Source: Alphaproteobacteria bacterium
GTDB lineage: Bacteria; Pseudomonadota; Alphaproteobacteria; Sneathiellales; Sneathiellaceae
DNA: 18,187 bases
NCBI GenBank assembly: GCA_006226265.1
Contig: SBHH01000087.1
Coordinates: 1 to 18,187, forward strand
Direction: 5' to 3'
A program made the translations under genes and the position numbers. This document shows positions 8,836 through 15,433 of this stretch, piece by piece. The notes under the pieces were generated by a model. That model saw only the letters and a program-made list of their open reading frames with translations. It searched no databases and was not told the DNA's origin. Numbering within the stretch: the first letter of the stretch is position 1; every line of letters begins with the position of its first letter.

Positions 8836-8876
8836 TTTAAAACAGCCTGCGCCCGCCTATATAAGAATGATCGTTC
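8836..8876 (+). promoter_or_regulatory. Candidate promoter and operator of the pirin gene
   Basis: TTTAAA at 8836-8841 and TATATA at 8858-8863 are 16 bases apart. Directly after the -10 lies GAATGATCGTTC at 8865-8876, a 12-bp palindrome with one mismatched pair, placed over the likely transcription start. That position is typical for a repressor operator, and the shape is like those of TetR-type proteins. No regulator gene is in the window. Confidence 0.4.
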
Positions 8877-8904
8877 CAGAATAGAGATTGGAAAATCAAA
8901 CGCC

Positions 8905-9744
8905 ATGACTGAACCACGCTACGTTACCGGCCTTGTCCAGTCCGAGGTCGCCTCGGACGGGGCGGGCGTGAAGCTCCGCCGGTCCATCGGGACAGGCCAT
9001 CTGTCGGAGCTTGATCCTTTCCTGCTGCTTGATAATTTCGGCACGGAGAACCCCGACGATTATATCGCGGGCTTCCCCTCGCATCCGCATCGCGGGTTCG
9101 AGACGGTTACCTATATGATCGACGGGCAGATGCGGCATAAGGATTCGACCGGCGCCGAAGGCGTGCTGGGTCCCGGCAGCGTCCAGTGGATGACGGCGGG
9201 CCGCGGCATCGTACATTCGGAAATGCCCGAACAGAAGGAAGGCCGGATGAGCGGCTTTCAGCTCTGGGTCAATCTGCCGGCTTCCGATAAGATGTGTGAC
9301 CCGCGCTATCAGAATATCGATCCGGAAGATGTGCCCATCGTGACGCTCGATAAAGCGGTTCTGCATGTCCTTGCGGGCGAGGTCGAAGGGCTGGATGGCC
9401 CCGTTGCGGGCCCTGTGACGGGGGTTGCGACGGATCCGATCTATCTCGATATCACCTTGTCGCCGGGCGGAAGCTACACCCACGCCATCCCTGAAGGACA
9501 TACGGCTTTCGCCTATGTGTTCGACGGGGCGGTGGAAATCGAAGGCGAACGGGTCGAGAAAGATCATCTTGCCATTCTCTCCGATGGCGACAGCGTGACC
9601 CTTCAAAGCGCGAAGGGCGGACGGGCAATCCTGGTTGCCGGGCGGCCGCTCGGTGAGCCGGTGGCCCGCTACGGTCCCTTCGTGATGAATACCTATGCTG
9701 AAATCCAGCAAGCGGTTCATGATTTCCAGAGCGGGAATTTTTGA
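8905..9744 (+). CDS. Pirin family protein
   Basis: This 279-residue bicupin has the pirin metal site in the N-terminal cupin: His60 and His62 in SHPHRGFETVTY, His104 and Glu106 in TAGRGIVHSE. The C-terminal cupin (about 160-270) carries the usual RAILVAGRPLGEPVARYGPFVMNT ending. Bacterial pirins of this type are iron-binding; some act as quercetin-type dioxygenases and others are redox-linked regulators, and the sequence does not decide which. The ribosome-binding site before 8905 is weak. The gene has its own putative promoter and a strong terminator after it, so it appears monocistronic. Confidence 0.92.
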   Translation: MTEPRYVTGLVQSEVASDGAGVKLRRSIGTGHLSELDPFLLLDNFGTENPDDYIAGFPSHPHRGFETVTYMIDGQMRHKDSTGAEGVLGPGSVQWMTAGRGIVHSEMPEQKEGRMSGFQLWVNLPASDKMCDPRYQNIDPEDVPIVTLDKAVLHVLAGEVEGLDGPVAGPVTGVATDPIYLDITLSPGGSYTHAIPEGHTAFAYVFDGAVEIEGERVEKDHLAILSDGDSVTLQSAKGGRAILVAGRPLGEPVARYGPFVMNTYAEIQQAVHDFQSGNF

Positions 9745-9764
9745 CCCCTTCATCAGCTTGATTG

Positions 9765-9799
9765 CCGCCGGAAAGCCCGCTAGGCTCTCCGGCGGTTTT
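9765..9799 (+). terminator. Rho-independent terminator after the pirin gene
   Basis: CCGCCGGA (9765-9772) pairs perfectly with TCCGGCGG (9788-9795). Inside it, AGCC (9774-9777) pairs with GGCT (9783-9786) around a five-base loop, with one mismatch between the two stems. TTTT follows directly. It lies 20 bases after the pirin stop. Confidence 0.85.
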
Positions 9800-9846
9800 A
9801 ACTGTCACACCCCAAGAATGACGAATAGACGAAAAGGATTGCGCCG

Positions 9847-11079
9847 ATGACGACGCCCGATATTGCCTCCTCCTTCACCCTGCCCTGCGGCGTTAAAGTC
9901 AAGAACCGGATCGCCAAGGCACCGATGACGGAAGGCTTGGCCGATCCCATGAACCGGGCAACGAAGCGGCACGAAACGCTTTACGGCAAATGGGCGGAGG
10001 GCGGTTCCGGGATCCTCATTACCGGCAACGTGCAGGTCGACCGCCGCTTTCTGGAGCGGCCCGGCAATGTCGTGATCGACAATAACGGCGGGCTGGAGGA
10101 ACTGCGCGCTTTTGCGAAGGCGGGTACGGCCAACGGTACGCTTCTTTTCATGCAGATCGGCCATGCCGGGCGGCAGACGCCGCGCCGGGTGAACCCGGTG
10201 CCGGTCGCGCCCTCCGAAATTCCGATGACCTTGCCCGACGCGGCTTTTGGCCGTCCGCGCGCGTTGTCCGCGGAAGAAGTGAAGGATGTCATCCGTCGCT
10301 TTACCCATGTCGCAAGCGTTGCGAAGGAAGCGGGTTTCTCCGGCGTGCAGGTGCATGGCGCGCATGGCTATCTCATTTCCGAATTCCTCTCCCCGCTCGC
10401 CAACCAGCGGACCGACAAATGGGGCGGCAGCCTGGAAAACCGCGCCCGTCTCTTGCGCGAAACCGTGCGTTCCATCCGCGCGGCGGCCGGGCCCGATTTC
10501 CCGATTTCGGTGAAGCTCAATTCCTCCGATTTCCAGAAGGGCGGGTTCAGCCATGACGAATGCCTGCAGGTCGTCAAATGGCTGGAGGAGGACAGCGTCG
10601 ATCTTCTCGAAATCTCCGGCGGCAATTATGAGAACCCGGCGATGATGATCGGTGGGCGCGGGGCCGATGAAATCCGCGGGACGACCATCGCGCGAGAAGC
10701 CTATTTCATGGATTATGCGAAGGGCATCCGCGCCGCGACGAAGGTTCCCCTCATGGTGACCGGCGGCTTCCGGAGCCGGGAGGCCATGAATGCTGCCCTC
10801 GCCGAAGGCAATATCGATGTTATTGGCATCGGCCGCCCGCTCTGTGTTGACTGGGATGCGCCCGCGAAACTCATTTCGGGCGAAATTGACACGGCCAAGG
10901 CCTATGAGCGGGAAATCAGCCCGTCAAAAGCCGCGCTCGGCTGGTTCTGCCTCAATATCATCCGCATTGCCGACGGGAAGGAGCCGGACAGAACCATGAC
11001 CGGCGATCAGGCCATCACCGCCTATCTCGAAAACGAGGAAGCCACCGCCTCCGCACTTCAGGACCGTGTCCTCGACTGA
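9847..11079 (+). CDS. NADH:flavin oxidoreductase, old yellow enzyme family
   Basis: This 410-residue FMN-dependent TIM barrel reduces activated C=C bonds (enones, nitro-compounds or similar) with NAD(P)H. RIAKAPMTEG at about 21-30 starts the barrel. His170 and His173 in VHGAHGYLISEFLSP are the substrate-anion-binding pair, followed by NQRTDKWGGSLENR. FMN-phosphate binding is shown by VTGGFRSR and IGIGRPL. The iron-sulfur/FAD extension of 2,4-dienoyl-CoA reductase is absent, so it is a single-domain enzyme. A Shine-Dalgarno (AAGGA) precedes 9847. It starts about 50 bases after the pirin terminator and ends just before the FNR/FixK-type promoter of the next gene. Confidence 0.92.
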   Translation: MTTPDIASSFTLPCGVKVKNRIAKAPMTEGLADPMNRATKRHETLYGKWAEGGSGILITGNVQVDRRFLERPGNVVIDNNGGLEELRAFAKAGTANGTLLFMQIGHAGRQTPRRVNPVPVAPSEIPMTLPDAAFGRPRALSAEEVKDVIRRFTHVASVAKEAGFSGVQVHGAHGYLISEFLSPLANQRTDKWGGSLENRARLLRETVRSIRAAAGPDFPISVKLNSSDFQKGGFSHDECLQVVKWLEEDSVDLLEISGGNYENPAMMIGGRGADEIRGTTIAREAYFMDYAKGIRAATKVPLMVTGGFRSREAMNAALAEGNIDVIGIGRPLCVDWDAPAKLISGEIDTAKAYEREISPSKAALGWFCLNIIRIADGKEPDRTMTGDQAITAYLENEEATASALQDRVLD

Positions 11080-11094
11080 CAATCGGGGCGCGCC

Positions 11095-11136
11095 TTGATT
11101 TGCATCAATCGCGCGACTACATAAGCAGAGTATAAT
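11095..11136 (+). promoter_or_regulatory. FNR/FixK-type class II promoter
   Basis: TTGATTTGCATCAA at 11095-11108 is a perfect match to the FNR/FixK consensus TTGAT-N4-ATCAA. TATAAT lies at 11131-11136, 22 bases downstream, and there is no sigma70 -35 hexamer at the normal spacing. With the start expected near 11143, the box is centred at -41.5, the geometry of class II FNR/CRP activation. The predicted leader is 30 bases and carries a perfect AAGGAGGT. Confidence 0.82.
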
Positions 11137-11172
11137 AATCGGCATGTATTCCTTGCATTAAGGAGGTGTCGC

Positions 11173-11646
11173 ATGTTTGGGAAGCCGTCAATCATGACCC
11201 GGATTGCCGTTGGCAAGGGCGTCGGGCTGATCTTTGGACTTATGGCCTTTTTCATGATTCCTGCGTTCGCGCCGGGCGTTAGTCCGCTTATCCACTGGGG
11301 CGTCCTCTTCTGGTATGTCACCATGGGCGCCATCATCGGGATGTACGGGGTGCTCAACTGGAATCCGATGCTGAAATTCTCCATGCCCTGGTGGGTTATG
11401 GGGCCGTTGATCGGGGGCTGGATGAATTTCGTACTGGCCTTTTTCGCCTATGACGCCTTGCGGACAATTACCATCTCTTTCTTCGGTGCGGCGGGCACCG
11501 GCATTTCGCCCTTCTGGATCGTACTGGAAGGCGTGATCATTGGCGGGATCATCGATTATCTCTGCACCCGGTTTGGCGGCGAAGGGATTGAAACCGTCAC
11601 GGCGGTGACACCGCCCGAAAAGGGCGGCGCTTCCCTAAGTCATTAA
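11173..11646 (+). CDS. Small membrane protein of unknown function, likely FNR/FixK-activated
   Basis: I do not recognise a named family. The 157-residue product has four hydrophobic segments at about residues 11-32, 40-62, 73-92 and 112-131, and a short hydrophilic C-terminus ending in SLSH. Within or near the membrane lie His41, Asp94, Glu119 and Asp128, and several Trp (42, 47, 63, 73, 74, 83, 115). No signal peptide, cysteine pair or haem motif is evident; only one Cys (131) is present. The Shine-Dalgarno AAGGAGGT before 11173 is close to ideal. The upstream promoter is of the oxygen-responsive FNR/FixK type, so expression under low oxygen or nitrate/NO-respiring conditions is inferred. 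It could be an accessory to respiratory or membrane-stress functions, but the sequence does not show which. Confidence 0.85.
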   Translation: MFGKPSIMTRIAVGKGVGLIFGLMAFFMIPAFAPGVSPLIHWGVLFWYVTMGAIIGMYGVLNWNPMLKFSMPWWVMGPLIGGWMNFVLAFFAYDALRTITISFFGAAGTGISPFWIVLEGVIIGGIIDYLCTRFGGEGIETVTAVTPPEKGGASLSH

Positions 11647-11666
11647 GATGGACGTCGTGGCGGGCT

Positions 11667-12275
11667 TCAGGCCTGCCGCGCAATTTCCTTTTCCACCGCC
11701 TCAAGACGGTCCTTGCCGAAGAACATTTCATCGCCGACGAAGAAGGTGGGCGCGCCGAAATTCCCCCGCTCGACCGAGCGGTTGGTGTTCGCAATCAGCT
11801 TGTCTTTGATCCCCTGATCCTGCATGCGGGCGAGGATATGCGCGCCATCCAGCCCGGCCTTGTCGAGCCGTTCGCCGATCACCGCCGGATCGTCCATTTT
11901 AAGGCCTTCCTCCCACATCGCGGCGAAGACGGCCTCGTTATAGGCGGGGAGGATGCCTTCCTCCCCCGCGACCAGGGCGCCCCGCATGATCTGCACCGTA
12001 TTGACCGGAAAGTTCGGGTTCATCTGGAACTTGGAAAGATTGCGATCGCGGATGAAGCGCGCCATTTCGGTCCGCATATATTTCATTTTGAGCGGGATCT
12101 CTGCAAACTGCTGCATCGGCGATGAATTGTTCGCGAGCTTGAAGACGCCGCCCAGCAAAATCGGAAAATAGGTGAAGGAAACCCCGGTCCGCTTTTCGAT
12201 TTCCGGAATGATCCGATGGCTGCAATAGGCGTTGGGGCTGCCGAAATCGTAATGAAATTCCACCTGAACCGTCAT
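11667..12275 (-). CDS. DsbA-fold 2-hydroxychromene-2-carboxylate isomerase-like protein
   Basis: This 202-residue protein matches the HCCA isomerase/kappa-GST branch of the DsbA superfamily. An N-terminal thioredoxin strand runs into DFGSPNAYCSH, with Ser13-Pro14 at the glutathione-activating position. A helical insert is followed by the closing GNFGAPTFFVGDEMFFGKDRLE, whose cis-Pro is P176. There is no CxxC, so it is not a disulfide oxidoreductase. Known members isomerise 2-hydroxychromene-2-carboxylate in naphthalene catabolism with glutathione. No other naphthalene genes are here, so a different glutathione-dependent isomerisation is likely. The ATG at 12275 follows AAGGAAAT. It is divergent from the HD-domain gene, sharing a 112-bp control region with a palindromic operator. 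Confidence 0.88.
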   Translation of the reverse strand: MTVQVEFHYDFGSPNAYCSHRIIPEIEKRTGVSFTYFPILLGGVFKLANNSSPMQQFAEIPLKMKYMRTEMARFIRDRNLSKFQMNPNFPVNTVQIMRGALVAGEEGILPAYNEAVFAAMWEEGLKMDDPAVIGERLDKAGLDGAHILARMQDQGIKDKLIANTNRSVERGNFGAPTFFVGDEMFFGKDRLEAVEKEIARQA

Positions 12276-12290
12276 TTTTATTTCCTTTTT

Positions 12291-12352
12291 ATTGGTCTTG
12301 TCATGGTTTCAGTCTGGACCTTGACGGGGAAATAGACAAGATTAGTCTTGTC
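12291..12352. promoter_or_regulatory. Shared control region with palindromic operator
   Basis: GACAAGATTAGTCTTGTC at 12335-12352 is a perfect inverted repeat with 7-bp arms and a 4-base centre. A second copy of one half, ATTGGTCTTGTC at 12291-12302, matches ATTAGTCTTGTC at 12341-12352 in 11 of 12 bases and lies exactly 50 bp away, about five helical turns. TTGACG at 12321-12326 with TAGTCT at 12343-12348 (16-base spacer) could be the promoter for the HD gene, and the palindrome would then cover its -10. The region lies between two divergent genes. Confidence 0.55.
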
Positions 12353-12387
12353 CCTCTCGCAAATTAATAATGAAAAGGAGTAGCAGG

Positions 12388-12969
12388 ATGAATGAAGTGA
12401 CGGATTTACGCGCCGGCTTCTCGGCGATGACCGAAGCGAATGCTGGCGATTACGAAATCATTTCGGCCAGTTTCAAGAGCTATTCGAAGGGGCTTGCGGA
12501 TCGGGTGCTGGATCATCTCCGCCTTTTGGAAGGAGATTTCGGCGGCTTCCCGGTTGACCGGCTGGAACATTCGCTGCAGACCGCGACGCGCGCCCATCAG
12601 GATGGCCAGGACGAGGAATATGTCGTTGCGGCACTTCTGCATGATATTGGCGACACCCTCGGCACCTTCAACCACTCGGATATAGCGGCCTCGATCATGA
12701 AGCCCTTCGTCTCGGAACGGCTGCACTGGATTCTGGAGAAACACGGCATTTTCCAAGGCTATTACTTCTTCCATTATATCGGCCTGGACCGGGATATGCG
12801 CGAGCAATATCGCGGCCATCAGCATTTCGAGGATTGCGCCCATTTCTGCGAGGCTTACGACCAGTCCTCCTTCGATCCGAAGTTCAAATCAGCGCCGCTC
12901 TCCTTCTTTGAGCCGATGGTGCAGCGCGTGATGGCGGCGCCGAAGCAGTCGATCTACGTCTCGGAATAG
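12388..12969 (+). CDS. HD-domain protein, PhnZ/TmpB-type mixed-valent diiron oxygenase-like
   Basis: This 193-residue HD-fold protein keeps the full six-ligand set of the PhnZ/TmpB/myo-inositol-oxygenase diiron group: His61 (RLEHSLQTA), His85-Asp86 (ALLHDIGDTL), His96 (FNHSDIA), His119 (LEKHGIFQGYYF) and Asp158 (CEAYDQSSFD). Its length is close to that of PhnZ. Such enzymes use a mixed-valent diiron centre and O2 to cleave C-P or C-C bonds. PhnZ contacts its substrate through Tyr and Glu ten and seven residues before the first His; here both are Phe (51 and 54). No phosphonate gene is nearby, so the substrate is unknown. The start at 12388 follows AAGGAG at 12373-12378; an ATG at 12370 is the alternative and lies upstream of that site. 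Confidence 0.85.
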   Translation: MNEVTDLRAGFSAMTEANAGDYEIISASFKSYSKGLADRVLDHLRLLEGDFGGFPVDRLEHSLQTATRAHQDGQDEEYVVAALLHDIGDTLGTFNHSDIAASIMKPFVSERLHWILEKHGIFQGYYFFHYIGLDRDMREQYRGHQHFEDCAHFCEAYDQSSFDPKFKSAPLSFFEPMVQRVMAAPKQSIYVSE

Positions 12970-12999
12970 GAAAAGCAGGAAACGGGCTTAACCGGCTTT

Positions 13000-13914
13000 C
13001 TAGAATTTTGTCGCGGCGGCGGGCGGGGTTTTCTCCGCCCGGCTCACCCGCAGTTCGCGGTGCGAGATATAGGTCGCCGCGCCGACGATGACGGCGCCGC
13101 CGATCAGTACGAAGGGATCAAGCCCCTCATCAAACAGGATAACCCCCAAAATTGTCGCCCAGACCAGCTGTAGAAAGCCAAGCGGTTGGGTAACGGTGAT
13201 CGGTGCCGCCTGAAAGGCGCGGGTAATGCTGTAATGTCCACTGGTTGCGACAACGGCGGCGACAGCAAGCCAGCTCACCTCATATGTCGTTGGCGGCCGC
13301 CATTGATAGAGCGCCACCGGGAAAAGCGCGATGGTGCAACCAAGCGACAGCATACCAACGATAAGGGAGGAATTCTGGGTTTCCGTCAGCTTCTTTGCGA
13401 TCAGGAAGGAAACGGCAAAAAGCGGTGTTGCACAAAGCTGGGCCAGCTGGCCGAGGCTGATGTCCTGAAATCCGGGCCGGAGGATGATCAGTGCCCCGAA
13501 CAGACCGCAGACAACGCCGCCGATCCGCCGGACGTGCAATTTTTCTCCCAGAAAGAGGGCGGCGCCGATGGTGACGAAAATCGGTGCGACATAGCCGATG
13601 GCTGTCACCTCGGCGATTGGAATGCGGGCCATGGCGTAAAACCAGAGCATGACGCCGACACCATGCACCAGTCCGCGAACGGTAAAAAGCTTGAGCGCCC
13701 TCGCATCCGGCATTCCGCGCCAGCTTTTTACCACCATCGGCAGAATGACAAGCGTACCGAGAAAATAGCGAATGAAGGCCGCTTCCGGCGCGGGCAGGGC
13801 AGAGCCGAGATGGCGGATGATGCAGGTCATGCCGACGAACAGAAGGCTGCTGAGAACCATCCAGCATATGCCCTGCAGGGTCTTGCTGCCTTTCAGGCTC
13901 TCGGAGACAGACAT
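13000..13914 (-). CDS. DMT family transporter (two EamA domains)
   Basis: This 304-residue protein has about ten membrane helices in two EamA repeats, roughly residues 15-147 and 158-288. The first repeat contains RYFLGTLVILP and the AxxxIPIAEVTAIGYVAPIFV segment; the second has the matching TQPLGFLQLVWATILGVILFDE. This is the drug/metabolite exporter superfamily of the inner membrane, whose members move amino acids, sugars or drugs. No substrate can be named. The ATG at 13914 follows AAAAGG. It converges with the HD-domain gene with a 30-bp gap and is divergent from the histidine kinase. Confidence 0.9.
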   Translation of the reverse strand: MSVSESLKGSKTLQGICWMVLSSLLFVGMTCIIRHLGSALPAPEAAFIRYFLGTLVILPMVVKSWRGMPDARALKLFTVRGLVHGVGVMLWFYAMARIPIAEVTAIGYVAPIFVTIGAALFLGEKLHVRRIGGVVCGLFGALIILRPGFQDISLGQLAQLCATPLFAVSFLIAKKLTETQNSSLIVGMLSLGCTIALFPVALYQWRPPTTYEVSWLAVAAVVATSGHYSITRAFQAAPITVTQPLGFLQLVWATILGVILFDEGLDPFVLIGGAVIVGAATYISHRELRVSRAEKTPPAAATKF

Positions 13915-14255
13915 ATTCGAAACCTTTTTTGTTCTTTATTTTATAAATCTGCGGGGCGCATGAGGGATTAGGGAACAATCGGGGTCATTAGACAACTCTT
14001 TTTTTCGCCTTTCTGCAATCCGGGAGCCATGCCATTCGATATATGCCGCCGCATCGAAAAAATCGGAATTTCTTCTGCTGCGCGGTGCCGGAAGGATTGC
14101 TCCGGCGGGTTTTCTTTTAGTGAAGCTGTTGGAAAAAAACGGCTTTTTCTGAATTTAATCGAACCGTATTTAACTTTTATTAGGGAAATGAATTTATAGA
14201 TCACTTCTGTAAATGTAAGTGTGATTGAGTTGATCTGTAGAACTGCCGAGCTAGT
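13915..14255. other. 341-bp AT-rich intergenic region between divergent genes
   Basis: This region separates the DMT transporter (leftward) from the histidine kinase (rightward). It is AT-rich and has several short T- and A-tracts. A -10-like TATAAA for the transporter reads leftward from 13945 to 13940, without a good -35. A hairpin with a following T-rich run is at 14087-14118 and is listed separately. A short leftward frame at about 13968-14204 has no Shine-Dalgarno or recognisable product, and I do not call it a gene. Confidence 0.6.
14087..14118 (+). terminator. Terminator-like hairpin without an obvious gene
   Basis: GCCGGA (14087-14092) pairs with TCCGGC (14101-14106) around an eight-base loop, followed by GGGTTTTCTTTT. 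The T-run is only on the + strand side, so it would stop rightward transcription. No rightward gene ends here, which suggests either a small RNA or an attenuator-like element upstream of the kinase at 14256. Confidence 0.4.
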
Positions 14256-15416
14256 ATGTTGCTGATTTCTGCCCTTTTTTCGCCAAGCTTGCTTGTGTTT
14301 GTTGGCGTTGCGTCGATACCGGTCTTTCTATTCTGGTGCCGCAAGCGCCTGTCGGCGGTCGGGAAGGGGTATTATCTCATTCTTAGCGGTGTTGCGGTTC
14401 TCACTCTTGCCCTGTTCGCCGACTATATGAAGGATGTCCTGATCGGCTTTAACGAGACGGGCGGGCAGACATTCCACTATGCGCTCCAGTTCGAAACGCT
14501 GAACGCCCTGCTGCTTTATCTTCCCGGCAGTATTCTGGTGGCATGGGGATTATCGACCTTCCTGCCGGCGGTCCAGCGCCTGAGTGCGGAAATCGGGCTT
14601 CGCAAGGAAACCGAGCGGGAACTTCTCCAGGCGAAAACCGATGCCGAGATCGCCAATGCCACGAAATCCCAGTTCCTCGCGAATATGAGTCATGAACTCC
14701 GGACGCCCCTTAATGCCATTCTCGGCTTCTCCGACATCCTGAAGAATGAATCTTTCGGCGGCATCGGCATGCCGATCTACAAGGAATATGCGGAGGATAT
14801 CCATTCGTCGGGCAAGCATCTTCTGGATCTGATCAATGATATTCTGGATGTTGCGAAGATCGAGGCGGGCCGGCTGCAACTCAGCGAAGAGGTGATCGAG
14901 GTCAAGTCCGTGGTCAGAACCTGTACCAACATGCTGTCCCTGATGTCGGAGGAGGCCGAGGTCAAGCTGAAGGTCGAGATGCCCGACGATCTGCCGGATC
15001 TCTATGCGGACAATATCCGGTTGCGCCAGATTCTTTCCAATTTGCTGTCGAATGCCCTGAAATTTACCAATCCCGGCGGCTCCGTCACGGTGAAGGCCGG
15101 ATTGAACGAATATGGCGGCCTTTATATCTCCGTTGCGGATACCGGAATCGGCATTGCCGCGGACGATATCGAGACGGCCCTTTCCCAGTTTGGTCAGGTC
15201 AAGAACAAAACCGCACGGAACCAGAACGGCACCGGTCTCGGGCTGTCCCTGGTTCAGTTGATCCTGGAGGAACACGGCGGTACTTTCGAATTTTCGAGTA
15301 CGCCGAATGTCGGCACCCGGGCGACGGCGAATTTCCCCTTCTCCCGTTTGCGCCCGCGCACCTCTGCCCGTCCTGTAAAGAATGCCGGGGATGCCTTTAT
15401 GAAGCGCGAGGCCTGA
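14256..15416 (+). CDS. Membrane sensor histidine kinase (orphan)
   Basis: This 386-residue kinase has three hydrophobic segments at about residues 4-28, 38-56 and 83-104, with no large periplasmic domain and no PAS or HAMP domain visible. A short coiled-coil-like linker (about 108-138) leads into the HisKA H-box FLANMSHELRTPLNAILGFS, with phospho-acceptor His146. The ATP-binding domain has N-box NLLSNALKF, G1 VADTGIGIA and G2 NGTGLGLSL. It should autophosphorylate and signal to a response regulator, but none is adjacent. The signal may be sensed inside the membrane. No Shine-Dalgarno better than GAG precedes 14256, and the frame is closed by TAG six codons upstream, so no longer start exists. 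It converges on msrA with a 16-bp gap. Confidence 0.9.
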   Translation: MLLISALFSPSLLVFVGVASIPVFLFWCRKRLSAVGKGYYLILSGVAVLTLALFADYMKDVLIGFNETGGQTFHYALQFETLNALLLYLPGSILVAWGLSTFLPAVQRLSAEIGLRKETERELLQAKTDAEIANATKSQFLANMSHELRTPLNAILGFSDILKNESFGGIGMPIYKEYAEDIHSSGKHLLDLINDILDVAKIEAGRLQLSEEVIEVKSVVRTCTNMLSLMSEEAEVKLKVEMPDDLPDLYADNIRLRQILSNLLSNALKFTNPGGSVTVKAGLNEYGGLYISVADTGIGIAADDIETALSQFGQVKNKTARNQNGTGLGLSLVQLILEEHGGTFEFSSTPNVGTRATANFPFSRLRPRTSARPVKNAGDAFMKREA

Positions 15417-15418
15417 GT

Positions 15419-15433
15419 ACCGGCCTTGCCGGT
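15419..15433. terminator. Short hairpin between convergent kinase and msrA genes
   Basis: ACCGGC-CTT-GCCGGT is a perfect 6-bp stem with a 3-base loop filling the gap between the two stop codons and touching the msrA stop. There is no T-tract on either side, so it is at best a weak or factor-assisted bidirectional terminator. Confidence 0.35.

Noticed and set aside
8896..9753. Leftward open frame covering the whole pirin gene
   Set aside because: It is a shadow of the pirin coding sequence, which has intact metal-binding motifs on the other strand.
11100..11136. Ordinary sigma70 promoter using TTGCAT as -35
   Set aside because: TTGCAT is 25 bases from TATAAT, too far. The bases belong to the FNR/FixK box, which fits the spacing exactly.
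11667..12275. Naphthalene degradation locus
   Set aside because: The isomerase-like gene has no ring-hydroxylating dioxygenase or other catabolic genes nearby, so its family name should not be read as its pathway.
13968..14204. Leftward 78-codon frame in the intergenic region
   Set aside because: It has no ribosome-binding site and no recognisable domain, and it runs through the terminator-like hairpin. Probably chance.
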